Assembly (NCBI GenBank): GCA_028285205.1
Contig: JANQQA010000266.1
Span: 33,559-97,558 of the forward strand
Reading direction: 5' to 3'
DNA from: Bythopirellula sp.
GTDB taxonomy: Bacteria > Planctomycetota > Planctomycetia > Pirellulales > Lacipirellulaceae
DNA length: 64,000 nucleotides
Shown: positions 36,910-46,041 of the stretch, in pieces
Numbering within the stretch: the stretch's first letter is position 1
How the letters are laid out: each line of letters opens with the position of its first letter
Position numbers and translations under genes: made by a program
Notes under the pieces: generated by a model
Databases searched by the model: none
What the model saw: only the letters and a program-made list of their open reading frames with translations
What the model was told of the DNA's origin: nothing

Positions 36910-38034
36910 TCAACCGAGCTTGAGCGCGGCGTCGATCTCCGTTTGGACCTGGGCGTCGGTTTCAGTCTGCCGACGAGCCTGCAAGAGCTCGCGACACTCC
37001 TCGGTCGCCAGTTGCCCCAGCGCCCATGCGCAAGCGCCACGCACGAGCGGCTCTTCGTCGTGCAATCCCTTGGCGAGTGCTGATACAGCACTCGTGGGGC
37101 GCTGGTTGCCCAGCACGATCGCAGCGTTCCGCAGCAATCCGCGTCGATGCGAACGCCAAAGCGGAGTCCGTCGGTAGCGAGTTCGAAATGTCTGTTCATC
37201 GAGTCCGAACAGCTCGGTCAGCTCAAGCGGATTAAGAGACTTCTGCGGCGCGAACGTAGGCTCGGCCGATCTCGGCGCGTCGTGATTCCACGGACACACA
37301 TCCTGACACACATCGCAGCCAAACGCCCAATCGCCGATGTCTGGGCGAAGCTCCGCTGGGATCACGTCCTGCAACTCGATGGTCAGATAGCTGATGCAAC
37401 GCGTCGCGTCGAGCACGTACGGCTGCACAAAGGCATCCGTCGGGCAGGCGTCCAAACAGGCGGTGCACGTACCGCAGTGGTCCGTGGCGTGCGGACGGTC
37501 GTAAGCTAACTCTTGATCGGTGAGTAAGGCGGCGAGAAAGAAATAGCTGCCGGCATGCTTGGAGAGCAAAAGCGTATTCTTCCCAATCCAGCCGAGCCCA
37601 GCGAGCTGTGCGAACTCGCGTTCCAAAAGCGGAGCGGTATCGACGACTCCGCGAGTTATTGCCGCAGGTGCCACCTCCCTGAAATCGTCCGCCAGCTGGT
37701 GAAGACGTTCGCGAATGACATCGTGGTAGTCCAACTCGCCCCAAGCGTATCGCGAGACGCGTCCTGTTCCCGTCGCAGTCGGATGGGGCGGCTCGGTCGC
37801 GTACGGAAGCGCGAGCATCACGATGCTGCGCACGCCCTCGAGCACATGTTTGGGGTGTTGGTATGCCTCGCGTCGGTCGGACAAATAGTGCATTTGCCCG
37901 GCGTAGCCCGAATTGAGCCATTCGTCGAATTTGTCCATGCTCGTTGGTGCAGCTGCCGGACAGATTCCACACATTGTGAAACCCAGCTGGCGAGCTGTAG
38001 ATTTCAGACGCGCGCCGAGCAGTTCCTGATTCAT
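36910..38034 (-). CDS. queG: Epoxyqueuosine reductase
   Basis: The 374-residue protein has all QueG features. The N-terminal cobalamin-binding domain includes RVSRYAWGELDYHDVI and the catalytic-region aspartate in GVVDTAPLLEREFA. Two [4Fe-4S] motifs are present (CGTCTACLDACP and CDVCQDVCPWN). A HEAT-like C-terminal domain (EPLVRGACAWALGQL) binds tRNA. It performs the last step of queuosine synthesis, reducing epoxyqueuosine in the wobble position of tRNAs with GUN anticodons. It is the first gene of the pair with dus. Confidence 0.96.
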   Translation of the reverse strand: MNQELLGARLKSTARQLGFTMCGICPAAAPTSMDKFDEWLNSGYAGQMHYLSDRREAYQHPKHVLEGVRSIVMLALPYATEPPHPTATGTGRVSRYAWGELDYHDVIRERLHQLADDFREVAPAAITRGVVDTAPLLEREFAQLAGLGWIGKNTLLLSKHAGSYFFLAALLTDQELAYDRPHATDHCGTCTACLDACPTDAFVQPYVLDATRCISYLTIELQDVIPAELRPDIGDWAFGCDVCQDVCPWNHDAPRSAEPTFAPQKSLNPLELTELFGLDEQTFRTRYRRTPLWRSHRRGLLRNAAIVLGNQRPTSAVSALAKGLHDEEPLVRGACAWALGQLATEECRELLQARRQTETDAQVQTEIDAALKLG

Positions 38035-38110
38035 CGTTGTATTCTAACACTGGTCATGTGCCGGCGATGCGCCCAGAGCACATTCAGTTTAGTGCCGATC
38101 CCACGACCAA

Positions 38111-38160
38111 TCCCAGGGCAGTCCGAATTGGAGGTTCTCGTTGCACGGACGGCCCTGGGA
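38111..38160. repeat. Imperfect inverted repeat, REP-like
   Basis: Arms TCCCAGGGCAGTCCG (38111) and CGGACGGCCCTGGGA (38146) pair with one mismatch around a 20-base loop. There is no T-run on either strand. It may be a REP-type palindromic element or a strong mRNA/terminator hairpin upstream of queG. No second copy was noticed in the window. Confidence 0.55.
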
Positions 38161-38703
38161 GACCGTCCTACGGTTTGTGATAGGCTCTGAGCCACCAATG
38201 GCCCCGCATTGCGCGTGAGGGTGGCCAACAATTTCACTGGCGTTGTGATCTTCAAATGCAGATAATTGACGAACTTCATGGGAGATATGAACCTTGGCAA
38301 GAGGCCTTTGTGAGTCATAGCTTTGGACCAAGCAGCCTTCCCAAGTGCAGTACGATCGGCGATCGTTGCAGCGCGCTTGCGCGAGACGCCGCAGGAACGA
38401 GCACCGTTGGTTACCTGTGCGGCGAGCCGTAAAATGCAAATTCGATTGAGTTTTGCGCCAGGCACTTTCAGCGAACACGATCGTACAAGGGTTATACGGT
38501 AAAGATGCGGTGCAAAAAGTGCGACTTTTGCGTTTTTGAATCGTGTTTTCAAATTCGTCCAGAGATGCAAAAGTCAGCAAAAGCCAAATGATCACGGACA
38601 TCGCCGACTGATCGTTTGCGGGGTGCATGGTGCTTTTCGTGAGGATGACCGACACCTGCTTGCACTCGTCGCGAGTGGTGAATTCGACTAAAATTTGACG
38701 AAT

Positions 38704-38722
38704 CTGACCGGCATCCGGTCAG
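38704..38722 (+). promoter_or_regulatory. Perfect palindrome upstream of the M13 peptidase
   Basis: CTGACCGG-CAT-CCGGTCAG forms a perfect 8-base stem with a 3-base loop, 30 bases before the ATG at 38753. It could be an operator or a hairpin in the leader mRNA. A GAGAAAGG lies between it and the start codon as ribosome binding site. Confidence 0.45.
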
Positions 38723-38752
38723 GCACAAAAATACATCGAGAAAGGGTTTCGA

Positions 38753-40783
38753 ATGAGAGTCTTGATGACGATCTTGGCGGCGTGGGCGTTGGCGGGTGCG
38801 GTGGCGAAAGCTGATTCGATGAAATCCGGCGTCGACCGCCGTGGTATGGACCAGTCTGTTCGCCCTCAGGATAACCTGTTCCTCTACCTCAACGGTGAAT
38901 GGCTCAAGCACACACCCATCCCCGCCGACAAGTCGACCTACGGTTCGTTCGAAATCCTCGCGGACGAGTCCGACGCGAATGTCCGCGCGATCATTACCGA
39001 AGCCCTCGAGGGTGAGCATGCACAGGGAACCAATCTGCAGAAGATCGGTGATTTCTTCCTCAGCTACATGGACGAAGAGGCGATCGAGCAACGAGGCATC
39101 AAGCCACTGCGCGAAGAGCTGGAGAAGATCGATAACCTCTACAGCATGGAGGAAGTCGTCCAGCACTTCGCCTATCTGCAGAGTATCGATGTGGGGGGGC
39201 CAATCGGTTTCTACGTTGATCAAGATGATAAGAACTCAACGCAGTACTTGCCGGCGATCGTGCAAAGCGGCTTGTCACTTCCCGACCGCGACTATTACTT
39301 GGAAGACGGCGACAAGTACCAGTCGGCGCGGGCAGCGCTGAAGAAGTACGTGACGACGCTCTACGAGCTTGGCGGTCTGTCCGACGGCGAAGAGGCGGCG
39401 CAATCGGTGCTCGAAATCGAGACCGCTCTCGCCGAGGCCCACTGGACGAAGACCGAGCTGCGAGACGCCAACAAGCGCTACAACAAATACAAGGTCAGCG
39501 AATTGGACGGGCTGATTCCTGAGTTCCCCTGGTACGATTTCTTTGCCATTCTAGGCGTGACGGACATCAAAGAGCTGAACGTCGTCACCCCCAGCTATTT
39601 TCAAGAGGCGGTCGAGCTGACCAGTGGCATGACCGTCGACCAGTGGCAGCACTACTTACGCTTCCATTTGATCAACAGCTTTGCTACCGCACTGCCAAAA
39701 TCGTTTGTTGACGCGAGGTTCGAACTGTATGGCAAGGAGCTGGCTGGCCAGGAAGAACAGAAGCCGCGCTGGAAGCGTGCCGTTCGCGCCATCGCCGGCG
39801 GCCGAGGCTTCGGTGCGTTGGGCGACGCGATTGGTCAAGAATACGTCAAACGGCATTACCCGCCACAGGCGGAAGAACGCATGAAGGTGCTCGTGGCCAA
39901 TCTCATGAAGGCGTACCAGAGCAGCATCGACGACTTAACCTGGATGACGCCCACGACGAAGGAGCGTGCGCTGGAGAAGCTGTCCAAGATCACCACGAAG
40001 ATCGGCTACACCGAGAAATGGCGTGATTACTCTACGCTGGAAGTAAAGCCCGACGACTTGGTGGGTAACTTCCTGCGATCGGGGAAAGTCGAGTATCAGC
40101 GCATGATCGACAAACTTGGCAATCCGGTCGACCGCACCGAATGGTATATGACCCCGCAGACCGTCAATGCCTACTACAATCCAAGTTCCAACGAAATCGT
40201 CTTCCCAGCGGCTATCCTGCAGCCGCCCTTCTTCGACTTCGAAGCGGACGATGCGGTCAACTACGGTAGCATTGGCTCAGTGATCGGCCACGAGATAAGC
40301 CACGCTTTCGATGATCAGGGCAGCAAATTCGACGGCGATGGCAACCTCAACAACTGGTGGACCGACGAAGACCGCAAGGCGTTCAAGAAACTGACCAGCC
40401 AGTTGGTCGATCAGTACGCCAGCTACTCGCCGCTGGACGGTGAAAATGTTAATGGTGAATTGACGCTTGGCGAGAATATTGCTGACCTATCGGGCATGTC
40501 CATCGCTTACAAAGCATACTTGCTCTCACTCGATGGCGAGCAGCCGCCGGCCCTCGATGGTTGGACGGGACCGCAGCGGTTCTTTCTCGGTTGGTGTCAA
40601 AGCTGGCGACGCAAGTACCGCGATCAGGAGATGCTGCGCCGCTTGCTCACCGACCCCCATTCGCCCGCCCAGTACCGGGCGAACGGACCGCTGCTGAATT
40701 TCGATCCGTTTTACGATGCGTTTGATGTGAAAGCAGGTGACGGGCTGTTCAAGGACACGGATGATCGAATTCGGATCTGGTAA
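38753..40783 (+). CDS. M13-family (neprilysin/PepO-like) metallopeptidase
   Basis: The 676-residue protein begins with a signal peptide (MRVLMTILAAWALAGAVAKA). An N-terminal helical domain has the usual DNLFLYLNGEWLK opening. The zinc site is complete: HEISHAFDD and GENIADLSG, the latter giving the glutamate and aspartate of the family. The substrate-binding NAYYNPSSNEIVFPA motif is also present. The C-terminal DPHSPAQYRANGPL is typical. It cleaves small peptides outside the cytoplasm. Length is normal for the family. Confidence 0.95.
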   Translation: MRVLMTILAAWALAGAVAKADSMKSGVDRRGMDQSVRPQDNLFLYLNGEWLKHTPIPADKSTYGSFEILADESDANVRAIITEALEGEHAQGTNLQKIGDFFLSYMDEEAIEQRGIKPLREELEKIDNLYSMEEVVQHFAYLQSIDVGGPIGFYVDQDDKNSTQYLPAIVQSGLSLPDRDYYLEDGDKYQSARAALKKYVTTLYELGGLSDGEEAAQSVLEIETALAEAHWTKTELRDANKRYNKYKVSELDGLIPEFPWYDFFAILGVTDIKELNVVTPSYFQEAVELTSGMTVDQWQHYLRFHLINSFATALPKSFVDARFELYGKELAGQEEQKPRWKRAVRAIAGGRGFGALGDAIGQEYVKRHYPPQAEERMKVLVANLMKAYQSSIDDLTWMTPTTKERALEKLSKITTKIGYTEKWRDYSTLEVKPDDLVGNFLRSGKVEYQRMIDKLGNPVDRTEWYMTPQTVNAYYNPSSNEIVFPAAILQPPFFDFEADDAVNYGSIGSVIGHEISHAFDDQGSKFDGDGNLNNWWTDEDRKAFKKLTSQLVDQYASYSPLDGENVNGELTLGENIADLSGMSIAYKAYLLSLDGEQPPALDGWTGPQRFFLGWCQSWRRKYRDQEMLRRLLTDPHSPAQYRANGPLLNFDPFYDAFDVKAGDGLFKDTDDRIRIW

Positions 40784-40828
40784 TCAGCCTGATGGCCGAC
40801 CAAGGTCGACCTTCGTTGCGAGGAATTG

Positions 40829-41641
40829 ATGGATTTACAGTCAATCTTCCAGGCAATCGAGTCGGATGACCTGGCTGAGGTCACGCAGCTGCTTGACGAT
40901 TGCCCGGAGCGCGCGCGAGTTCGGAATGCCGACCAAGAGAAGTGGGACGAGATATCGCCCCTCCATGCGGCTGCCAAACAAGGTCATCTGGCGATCGTGA
41001 AAGAGCTCGTCGCGCGCGGCGCGGAGGTCTATTCGAATCCGGTCGCCTCGTACCCGCCCGTCATCGTTGCTGCTTGGAATCAGCAGCCTGCGGTCGTCGA
41101 CTACTTCCTGAAAGAGATTCCCGAGAAAGCTGCGGGAACTCTGGGCCTCGGTGTCACGATCCACTTGGCGGCACGCCAAGGCTGGACAGATTTGGTTCGC
41201 AAACATATCGAGCGTGACCCGCTCGCCGTTCATCAGCGGGGATGGTTAGGAGATACACCCCTACACTGGTCAGCACATAATGGTTATGCCGAGATCGTCC
41301 GCTTGCTGCTAGACGCCGGCGCCGACATCGAGGCCGATGAGATTAATTGCTACGGGGGCAAACCGCTCCACTGGGCAAGCGAACATGCCCCTGAAGTCGT
41401 GAAGTTGCTCCTGGATCGGGGCGCCAACGTTCATGCTCGCAATGATCTGGAAGGTTCCGACTTTTTTGGCGTGACGCCGCTGATCATGAACGCCCGGCAA
41501 CGTGACGACTGCAGCGAGTCGACGAAACTGTTGCTCGCTGCTGGTGCCGACCCAACCGCGACCGACTCTGCGGGTAAGACGGCGCTAGCTTATGCAACCG
41601 ACCTTGGGAACATAAGAATCATCGAGGTGTTGACTTCTTAA
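40829..41641 (+). CDS. Ankyrin-repeat protein
   Basis: From the ATG at 40829 (270 residues, GAGGA ribosome binding site) the protein contains about five or six ankyrin repeats. Examples are ISPLHAAAKQGHLAIVKELV, TPLHWSAHNGYAEIVRLLL and TPLIMNARQRDDCSESTKLL. There is no signal peptide or membrane segment, so it is probably cytoplasmic and binds a partner protein. The partner is not evident. It starts 45 bases after the M13 peptidase stop. Confidence 0.88.
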   Translation: MDLQSIFQAIESDDLAEVTQLLDDCPERARVRNADQEKWDEISPLHAAAKQGHLAIVKELVARGAEVYSNPVASYPPVIVAAWNQQPAVVDYFLKEIPEKAAGTLGLGVTIHLAARQGWTDLVRKHIERDPLAVHQRGWLGDTPLHWSAHNGYAEIVRLLLDAGADIEADEINCYGGKPLHWASEHAPEVVKLLLDRGANVHARNDLEGSDFFGVTPLIMNARQRDDCSESTKLLLAAGADPTATDSAGKTALAYATDLGNIRIIEVLTS

Positions 41642-41674
41642 ACTGGTAAGGTGCAGAACCCGGAATGGTAACTC

Positions 41675-42085
41675 GTGATCCGAGTAGCTGAGATTGCAAC
41701 AAGCTTTGCCGAGGCACTTGATGCGGAGGATTATATTGCAGCTCAGGAACTCCTGAGTGAACAGTGCGAATACGATTGTAGAGATCAATTTTTCGTCGGA
41801 CCCGAAGATATCATCGCCTCATACCGTGCAAATGGTGATTCCGCCGGACGAACGTTTGATTGCGTCGAATACGAGAGCTCGGTTCTCGAATTATCGGAGA
41901 ACACGGCGTTGATCCGTTTCAAAGATCACGTGCTTCACGAAGGGCGACGGTTTACCTTCGAATGCGAGCAAGTCATCGAGGTAAACCACGCTGGCAGGAT
42001 TTGCGTCATCGCCCACCGCGACCTGCCTGGCCAACGGGAGGCGCTTCGTTTGTTCAAGGAAAGTGTCGGCCTGCCGAACTCGTGA
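41675..42085 (+). CDS. NTF2-like (SnoaL-type) small protein
   Basis: The GTG at 41675 opens a 136-residue protein. An N-terminal helix (FAEALDAEDYIAAQELLSE) and a set of strands ending in EQVIEVNHAGRICVIAHRDL are characteristic of the NTF2-like/SnoaL cone fold. Members are enzymes or binding proteins with a deep pocket, so no function is assigned. It starts 33 bases after the ankyrin gene and may share its transcript. Confidence 0.65.
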   Translation: MIRVAEIATSFAEALDAEDYIAAQELLSEQCEYDCRDQFFVGPEDIIASYRANGDSAGRTFDCVEYESSVLELSENTALIRFKDHVLHEGRRFTFECEQVIEVNHAGRICVIAHRDLPGQREALRLFKESVGLPNS

Positions 42086-42274
42086 TTTCCGCCTTCGGTC
42101 ATTGGGGCGACTCGTGCCAGAAGTGGCGTTTTCGGCAGGGAAATCCAGCGATTTCCACCATTTGTTGCGATTTCGTAACCTCTTAATTAGCCTGGAGATA
42201 GAGCCCAAGCGTTTGCTGTTTGCGGCCTGTGGGCTGACTTCCGAGCTAATTGCAACTTTGAAAGAGGTGAAACG

Positions 42275-42748
42275 ATGATTGCACGATTGGGTTGTGTGTT
42301 GGTGTTGGCTGTGGCGTTCACTGTCGCCGACACGGGCGCGGCGAAAGCACAATGCGGTGTTGCTGGTGGTTTGTATGGTTACGGCTTTGGAGCGTACGGT
42401 TTCGACGTCGGCCGGTTGTATGGTGTGCTCTCGCGAAATGTCCCGTACTACGCAGCGTTCCCACCCGTTTACTACAGCGCACCAGTGCCACGTACTTACG
42501 GCTACAGCCCCTTTGCCTATCCGCCAGGAACGGCCACTCCAGAGATCGATTTCGGCCCAGTGGCTGCTAAGGAGATAATCAACCCCTTTGTGCCGGCTTC
42601 CACGAAGCAGGACACAAAGGCAAAAGCGAACAACGTGACGCAAAGTGGCAGTACTGCCGTTCCGCTAGCGATCGTGAATCCTTACGTCGATTCCTCGTTG
42701 GCGGAGAATGCTGGACCTGAGTTGCGAGCGGCTGTGCTGAATCGCTAG
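42275..42748 (+). CDS. Small exported Tyr/Pro/Gly-rich protein
   Basis: The 157-residue protein has a clear ribosome binding site (AAAGAGGTG) and a signal peptide ending GAAKAQ. The mature part is rich in Tyr, Gly and Pro (YGYGFGAYGFDVG; YYAAFPPVYYSAPVP) and ends with two short INPFV/VNPYV repeats. It is probably a periplasmic or envelope-associated protein without enzyme motifs. It is closely followed by a strong terminator. Confidence 0.7.
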   Translation: MIARLGCVLVLAVAFTVADTGAAKAQCGVAGGLYGYGFGAYGFDVGRLYGVLSRNVPYYAAFPPVYYSAPVPRTYGYSPFAYPPGTATPEIDFGPVAAKEIINPFVPASTKQDTKAKANNVTQSGSTAVPLAIVNPYVDSSLAENAGPELRAAVLNR

Positions 42749-42780
42749 TTCCTCTCGATTCCACAACGATGTGAATTCCA

Positions 42781-42819
42781 CGGCGTTGGCTAGTGCTAGC
42801 ATTAGCCAACGCCGTTTTT
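42781..42819 (+). terminator. Rho-independent terminator
   Basis: A perfect 12-base stem CGGCGTTGGCTA / TAGCCAACGCCG with a 10-base loop (containing GCTAGC) is followed by TTTTTG. It lies 33 bases after the stop of the small exported protein gene. Confidence 0.9.
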
Positions 42820-42963
42820 GTTGGTGTGTGCTACCATTCGCTATGGACAGGCCTTTGGCATTCGCTATCATCCGCACGTCGCGTACGACGCAACGAGACC
42901 TACGATCACACGAGAATGGGGATGTTCTCGGCTCCTCTCCACGATTGGTAAAGGAACTTACCA

Positions 42964-44019
42964 ATGCGGTGTTTGCTTAGCACTCTGGCACTAGGCTTAG
43001 TCTTTTCGGCAGTCACGGGCTGTCGCAGCCAGGCGCCGACGATGACCAACCCCTTCTTAGCGCCTGACCGTGTACCGCCCCCCTCGACGCGCACATTGAT
43101 GCCCGGCACAGCGCAGCCATACTACGGCGGCGCGCCTGCTCCGACCACTCCAGTGATCGGAAATCCACCGCAGGGTGTTCCTACCACTCCAGTACAACCG
43201 GCCCCCTCAACGTTTGTCCCGCCGCCTGCTGGTACGGTGCCGCCAGGTGGTTGGAATTCCACGCCGCAGCCATTTCCCGGGACTCCGACATCCCAGAACG
43301 TGCGCCCCAGCAACATACAGCCAGCTGCCGCCAACTTGCCGGTCGGGGACTCATCAGTTGTTCGCATAGCCCCTGATCAACAGAATCTGCGCTTCGAAGG
43401 CGCGACGTCAACCTACCAGTCGGTGCCGGTGGCCTCACCGACTTCGCAGCAACTGCCTCCTGACCCCTCGATCCTTCCGACGCCGCAGCAACCGCCTGTG
43501 GGATTCACTGCTCAGCAGGCGAGTTACCAATCGCCTGTGCCACCGGTGGCGGTGGTACAACAGCCGACGCCGGTTTCCGATCCAAGAGAAGTCCGCATCC
43601 GAGCGATTTCCTCCGACCAGCTGGACGCGAACGGCACGCTGCGCTCGCGCGACGGCTTTCGTCCGCAGGGTACCAGCCAAGTCCGCAAGCCAACGCTGCC
43701 AAGCAGCGCCGTAAATGCGGAAGCCAATATGTCGCCGGCTCCGAGCGATCGCTTCGGCGTTGGTCCACAATACGATTGGCTGCGTGGCCGACTGGAGTAC
43801 GGCCCTTCGACGGGGCAGTGGTCGGTCCGCTACACATCCAGCGGGGGAACCTCTGACCCGTTCGGTGGCAACTTGCCGATCGCCAACCCCCAAGTACTCG
43901 GCGCATTGCAGGCGGGCGATTTCGTCCAACTGCGCGGACAGGTTGAGGATCAGCGACCTGCGGGAGTCGACACCGCACCGATCTACCGCGTGTCGGTCGT
44001 GCAACGGCAACGAATCTGA
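42964..44019 (+). CDS. Proline-rich lipoprotein with C-terminal beta domain
   Basis: The 351-residue protein begins with a signal peptide and a lipobox, AVTGC, so it should be lipidated and membrane-anchored. Residues 25-220 are Pro/Gln/Thr-rich and probably disordered (TTPVIGNPPQGVPTTPVQPA). The last 80 residues (YDWLRGRLEYGPSTGQWSVRY to YRVSVVQRQRI) look like a compact beta domain conserved in planctomycete lipoproteins. Function unknown. The SecA-like gene follows after 45 bases. Confidence 0.75.
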   Translation: MRCLLSTLALGLVFSAVTGCRSQAPTMTNPFLAPDRVPPPSTRTLMPGTAQPYYGGAPAPTTPVIGNPPQGVPTTPVQPAPSTFVPPPAGTVPPGGWNSTPQPFPGTPTSQNVRPSNIQPAAANLPVGDSSVVRIAPDQQNLRFEGATSTYQSVPVASPTSQQLPPDPSILPTPQQPPVGFTAQQASYQSPVPPVAVVQQPTPVSDPREVRIRAISSDQLDANGTLRSRDGFRPQGTSQVRKPTLPSSAVNAEANMSPAPSDRFGVGPQYDWLRGRLEYGPSTGQWSVRYTSSGGTSDPFGGNLPIANPQVLGALQAGDFVQLRGQVEDQRPAGVDTAPIYRVSVVQRQRI

Positions 44020-44064
44020 TATTTTGGAAGCGGTTGCTCGTAACGCGGTGCTGCGAGCTAGTCG

Positions 44065-46041
44065 TTGTCTTTGTCTAGTTTGATCGGTGTAGCGAGCGTG
44101 TCGCGGATTCCCAGCGGAATACAACGAAGTGTACAAGCGGCCGTCGGCAACAATCTGGCCCGCTGCGCGAGCTACTTGCCCAAGATTGCTGAACTCGAGC
44201 CGGGGCTGAAAGAGCTTTCCGACCACGATCTTCGCAAGACGAGTCTTGGATTGCGCTACCGTGCGCGTAGCGGCGAGACGCTTGATCGGCTGTTGGTCGA
44301 GGCCTTCGCGCTGGTCCGCGAGGCGGGGCGAAGAAAGCTCAACATGCGGCACTTCGACGTCCAGTTGCTGGGTGGGGCGGCAATGCACCATCGGTCGATC
44401 ATCGAGATGCAGACTGGTGAAGGTAAGACGCTCACCGCAACGTTGCCGCTGTACTTGGCCGCACTCAACGGCAAGGGAGCGCACCTCGCCACGGTCAACG
44501 ACTATCTTGCCCGTCGCGACGCGGAATGGATGGAGCCGCTCTACGGCCTGCTCGGCATGAAAGTCGGCATCATCCAAGCACAGCAGCCGCAGCCCGAGCG
44601 ACGGAAGGCGTACGCCTGCGACGTGACTTATGGCACGGCCAACGAGATGGGCTTCGACTTTTTGCGCGACCGACTGCTGCTGCGGAGTCTTGAACGAGGG
44701 AGCAAAGACCTGTTCGGCCAGATGCTCGGCGTTGCGGGGCAAGAAGGCCAGGACTCGCCGGTGCAGCGCGGATTGAGCTTTATGCTGGTGGACGAGGCCG
44801 ACAGTATTTTGATCGATGAAGCACGCACGCCGTTGATCATCAGTGCCCTTCCCGGCGAGGACGAAAAGATCGCCGCCGAGGCGTACCATTGGGCCGCCGA
44901 AGTGCGCGACGACTTCGTGGAAGACGAAGACTTCGACTACGATCACGAAGATCGCACCATCGAACTCACGCTCGAAGGACGTCAGAAGGTGCGGGCTCTG
45001 AAGAAGCCGAGTGCCATGGATCGACTGCCGCTGTCGACAATCTACGAATATGTGCAGCGCGCGATCAAAGTCAGCCGCGAGATGTTCCTCGACCGGCAGT
45101 ACGTCGTGCGAGACGGCGAGATCGTCATCGTCGACGAGTTCACGGGACGTTTGGCCGAAGGCCGCAAGTGGCGCGCTGGCATCCATCAAGCCGTCGAAGC
45201 CCAAGAAGGCGTCGAGATCACTTTTGCGACCAATCAGGCCGCTCGCATCACCGTTCAAGACCTGTTCCTCCGTTACGAACGACTCGCCGGCATGACGGGT
45301 ACAGCCTCGACCAGTCGCGGCGAACTAAAGAAAATCTATCAAGTCAACGTCGAGTCCATCCCCACCAACAAGCCACCGATCCGCAAGCAACTGCCCACTC
45401 AGGTTTATGGCACCAGCGATCAACGTTGGGCTGGCGTAGTCGAGGATGCTGCGGAACAACACGCCCTCGACCGTCCCGTACTCATTGGCACGCGCTCGAT
45501 CGACAAGAGCGAGCAACTGGCCGAGTTACTGGTCGCCCAAGGCATGCAGCCGGTGATCCTCAACGCTCGACATGTCGCCCAAGAAGCTGAGATCGTCGCG
45601 GCAGCCGGGCAACGCGGCAAAGTCACCGTCGCCACGAACATGGCCGGTCGTGGCACCGACATCAAACTCGAAGACGAAGTTCGCGAACTCGGCGGTTTGC
45701 ATGTCATCTGCACCGAACTGCACGAAGCCCAACGCATCGACCGTCAGCTGATCGGTCGGTGTGGACGTCAAGGCGACCCCGGCACCTATCGTCAGTTCCT
45801 CTCGCTTGACGATGAAATCCTGCTGCTCGGCTACGGACCGAAGCGTGCAGATCGGTTCAAGACGCAGGGCGAAAAATCCCAGGGCCCAGTCCGCGGTATG
45901 GAATCGATGTTTCATCGCGCCCAACGCAAAGTCGAACGCCGCCACTTTCGTGATCGCAAAATCATGCTGTATCACGAGAAGGAACGCCAAAAGGTCCAGC
46001 AACAGATGGGCCAGGATCCCTATCTCGACACGCCGGGCTAG
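44065..46041 (+). CDS. Shortened SecA-like translocase ATPase
   Basis: The 658-residue protein carries the SecA motor: Walker A MQTGEGKT (residues 115-122), the DEAD-box VDEADSILIDEARTPLIIS (about 243), a preprotein-crosslinking region, then the second nucleotide-binding fold with ATNMAGRGTDIKL and IGRCGRQGDPG. The sequence ends 35 residues after the start of the helical scaffold (FRDRKIMLYHEKERQKVQ). Most of that scaffold, the helical wing and the zinc-binding C-terminus of normal SecA (about 900 residues) are therefore absent. There is no ATG; TTG at 44065 or nearby TTG/GTG codons must be used. The inferred role is an accessory SecA or a related remodelling ATPase. Confidence 0.85.
   Translation: MSLSSLIGVASVSRIPSGIQRSVQAAVGNNLARCASYLPKIAELEPGLKELSDHDLRKTSLGLRYRARSGETLDRLLVEAFALVREAGRRKLNMRHFDVQLLGGAAMHHRSIIEMQTGEGKTLTATLPLYLAALNGKGAHLATVNDYLARRDAEWMEPLYGLLGMKVGIIQAQQPQPERRKAYACDVTYGTANEMGFDFLRDRLLLRSLERGSKDLFGQMLGVAGQEGQDSPVQRGLSFMLVDEADSILIDEARTPLIISALPGEDEKIAAEAYHWAAEVRDDFVEDEDFDYDHEDRTIELTLEGRQKVRALKKPSAMDRLPLSTIYEYVQRAIKVSREMFLDRQYVVRDGEIVIVDEFTGRLAEGRKWRAGIHQAVEAQEGVEITFATNQAARITVQDLFLRYERLAGMTGTASTSRGELKKIYQVNVESIPTNKPPIRKQLPTQVYGTSDQRWAGVVEDAAEQHALDRPVLIGTRSIDKSEQLAELLVAQGMQPVILNARHVAQEAEIVAAAGQRGKVTVATNMAGRGTDIKLEDEVRELGGLHVICTELHEAQRIDRQLIGRCGRQGDPGTYRQFLSLDDEILLLGYGPKRADRFKTQGEKSQGPVRGMESMFHRAQRKVERRHFRDRKIMLYHEKERQKVQQQMGQDPYLDTPG

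Larger units (their letters stand above)
38035..38752. other. Intergenic region with inverted repeats, no credible gene
   Basis: Roughly 720 bases separate queG from the M13 peptidase gene. The track ORFs (179 and 188 residues) have no recognisable motifs, look compositionally unlike proteins and overlap each other in different frames. The stretch holds a 15-base imperfect inverted repeat (38111-38160) and a perfect 8-base palindrome (38704-38722) close to the peptidase start. Confidence 0.55.

Noticed and set aside
38031-38655. Overlapping 179- and 188-residue minus-strand ORFs
   Set aside because: Different frames of one intergenic stretch containing inverted repeats; no motif, no ribosome binding site, and one begins inside the other.
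43435-45258. 607-residue minus-strand ORF opposite the lipoprotein and SecA-like genes
   Set aside because: It is fully antisense to two well-supported genes, has no family motif and an Arg/Leu/His-rich composition typical of a shadow frame in GC-rich DNA.
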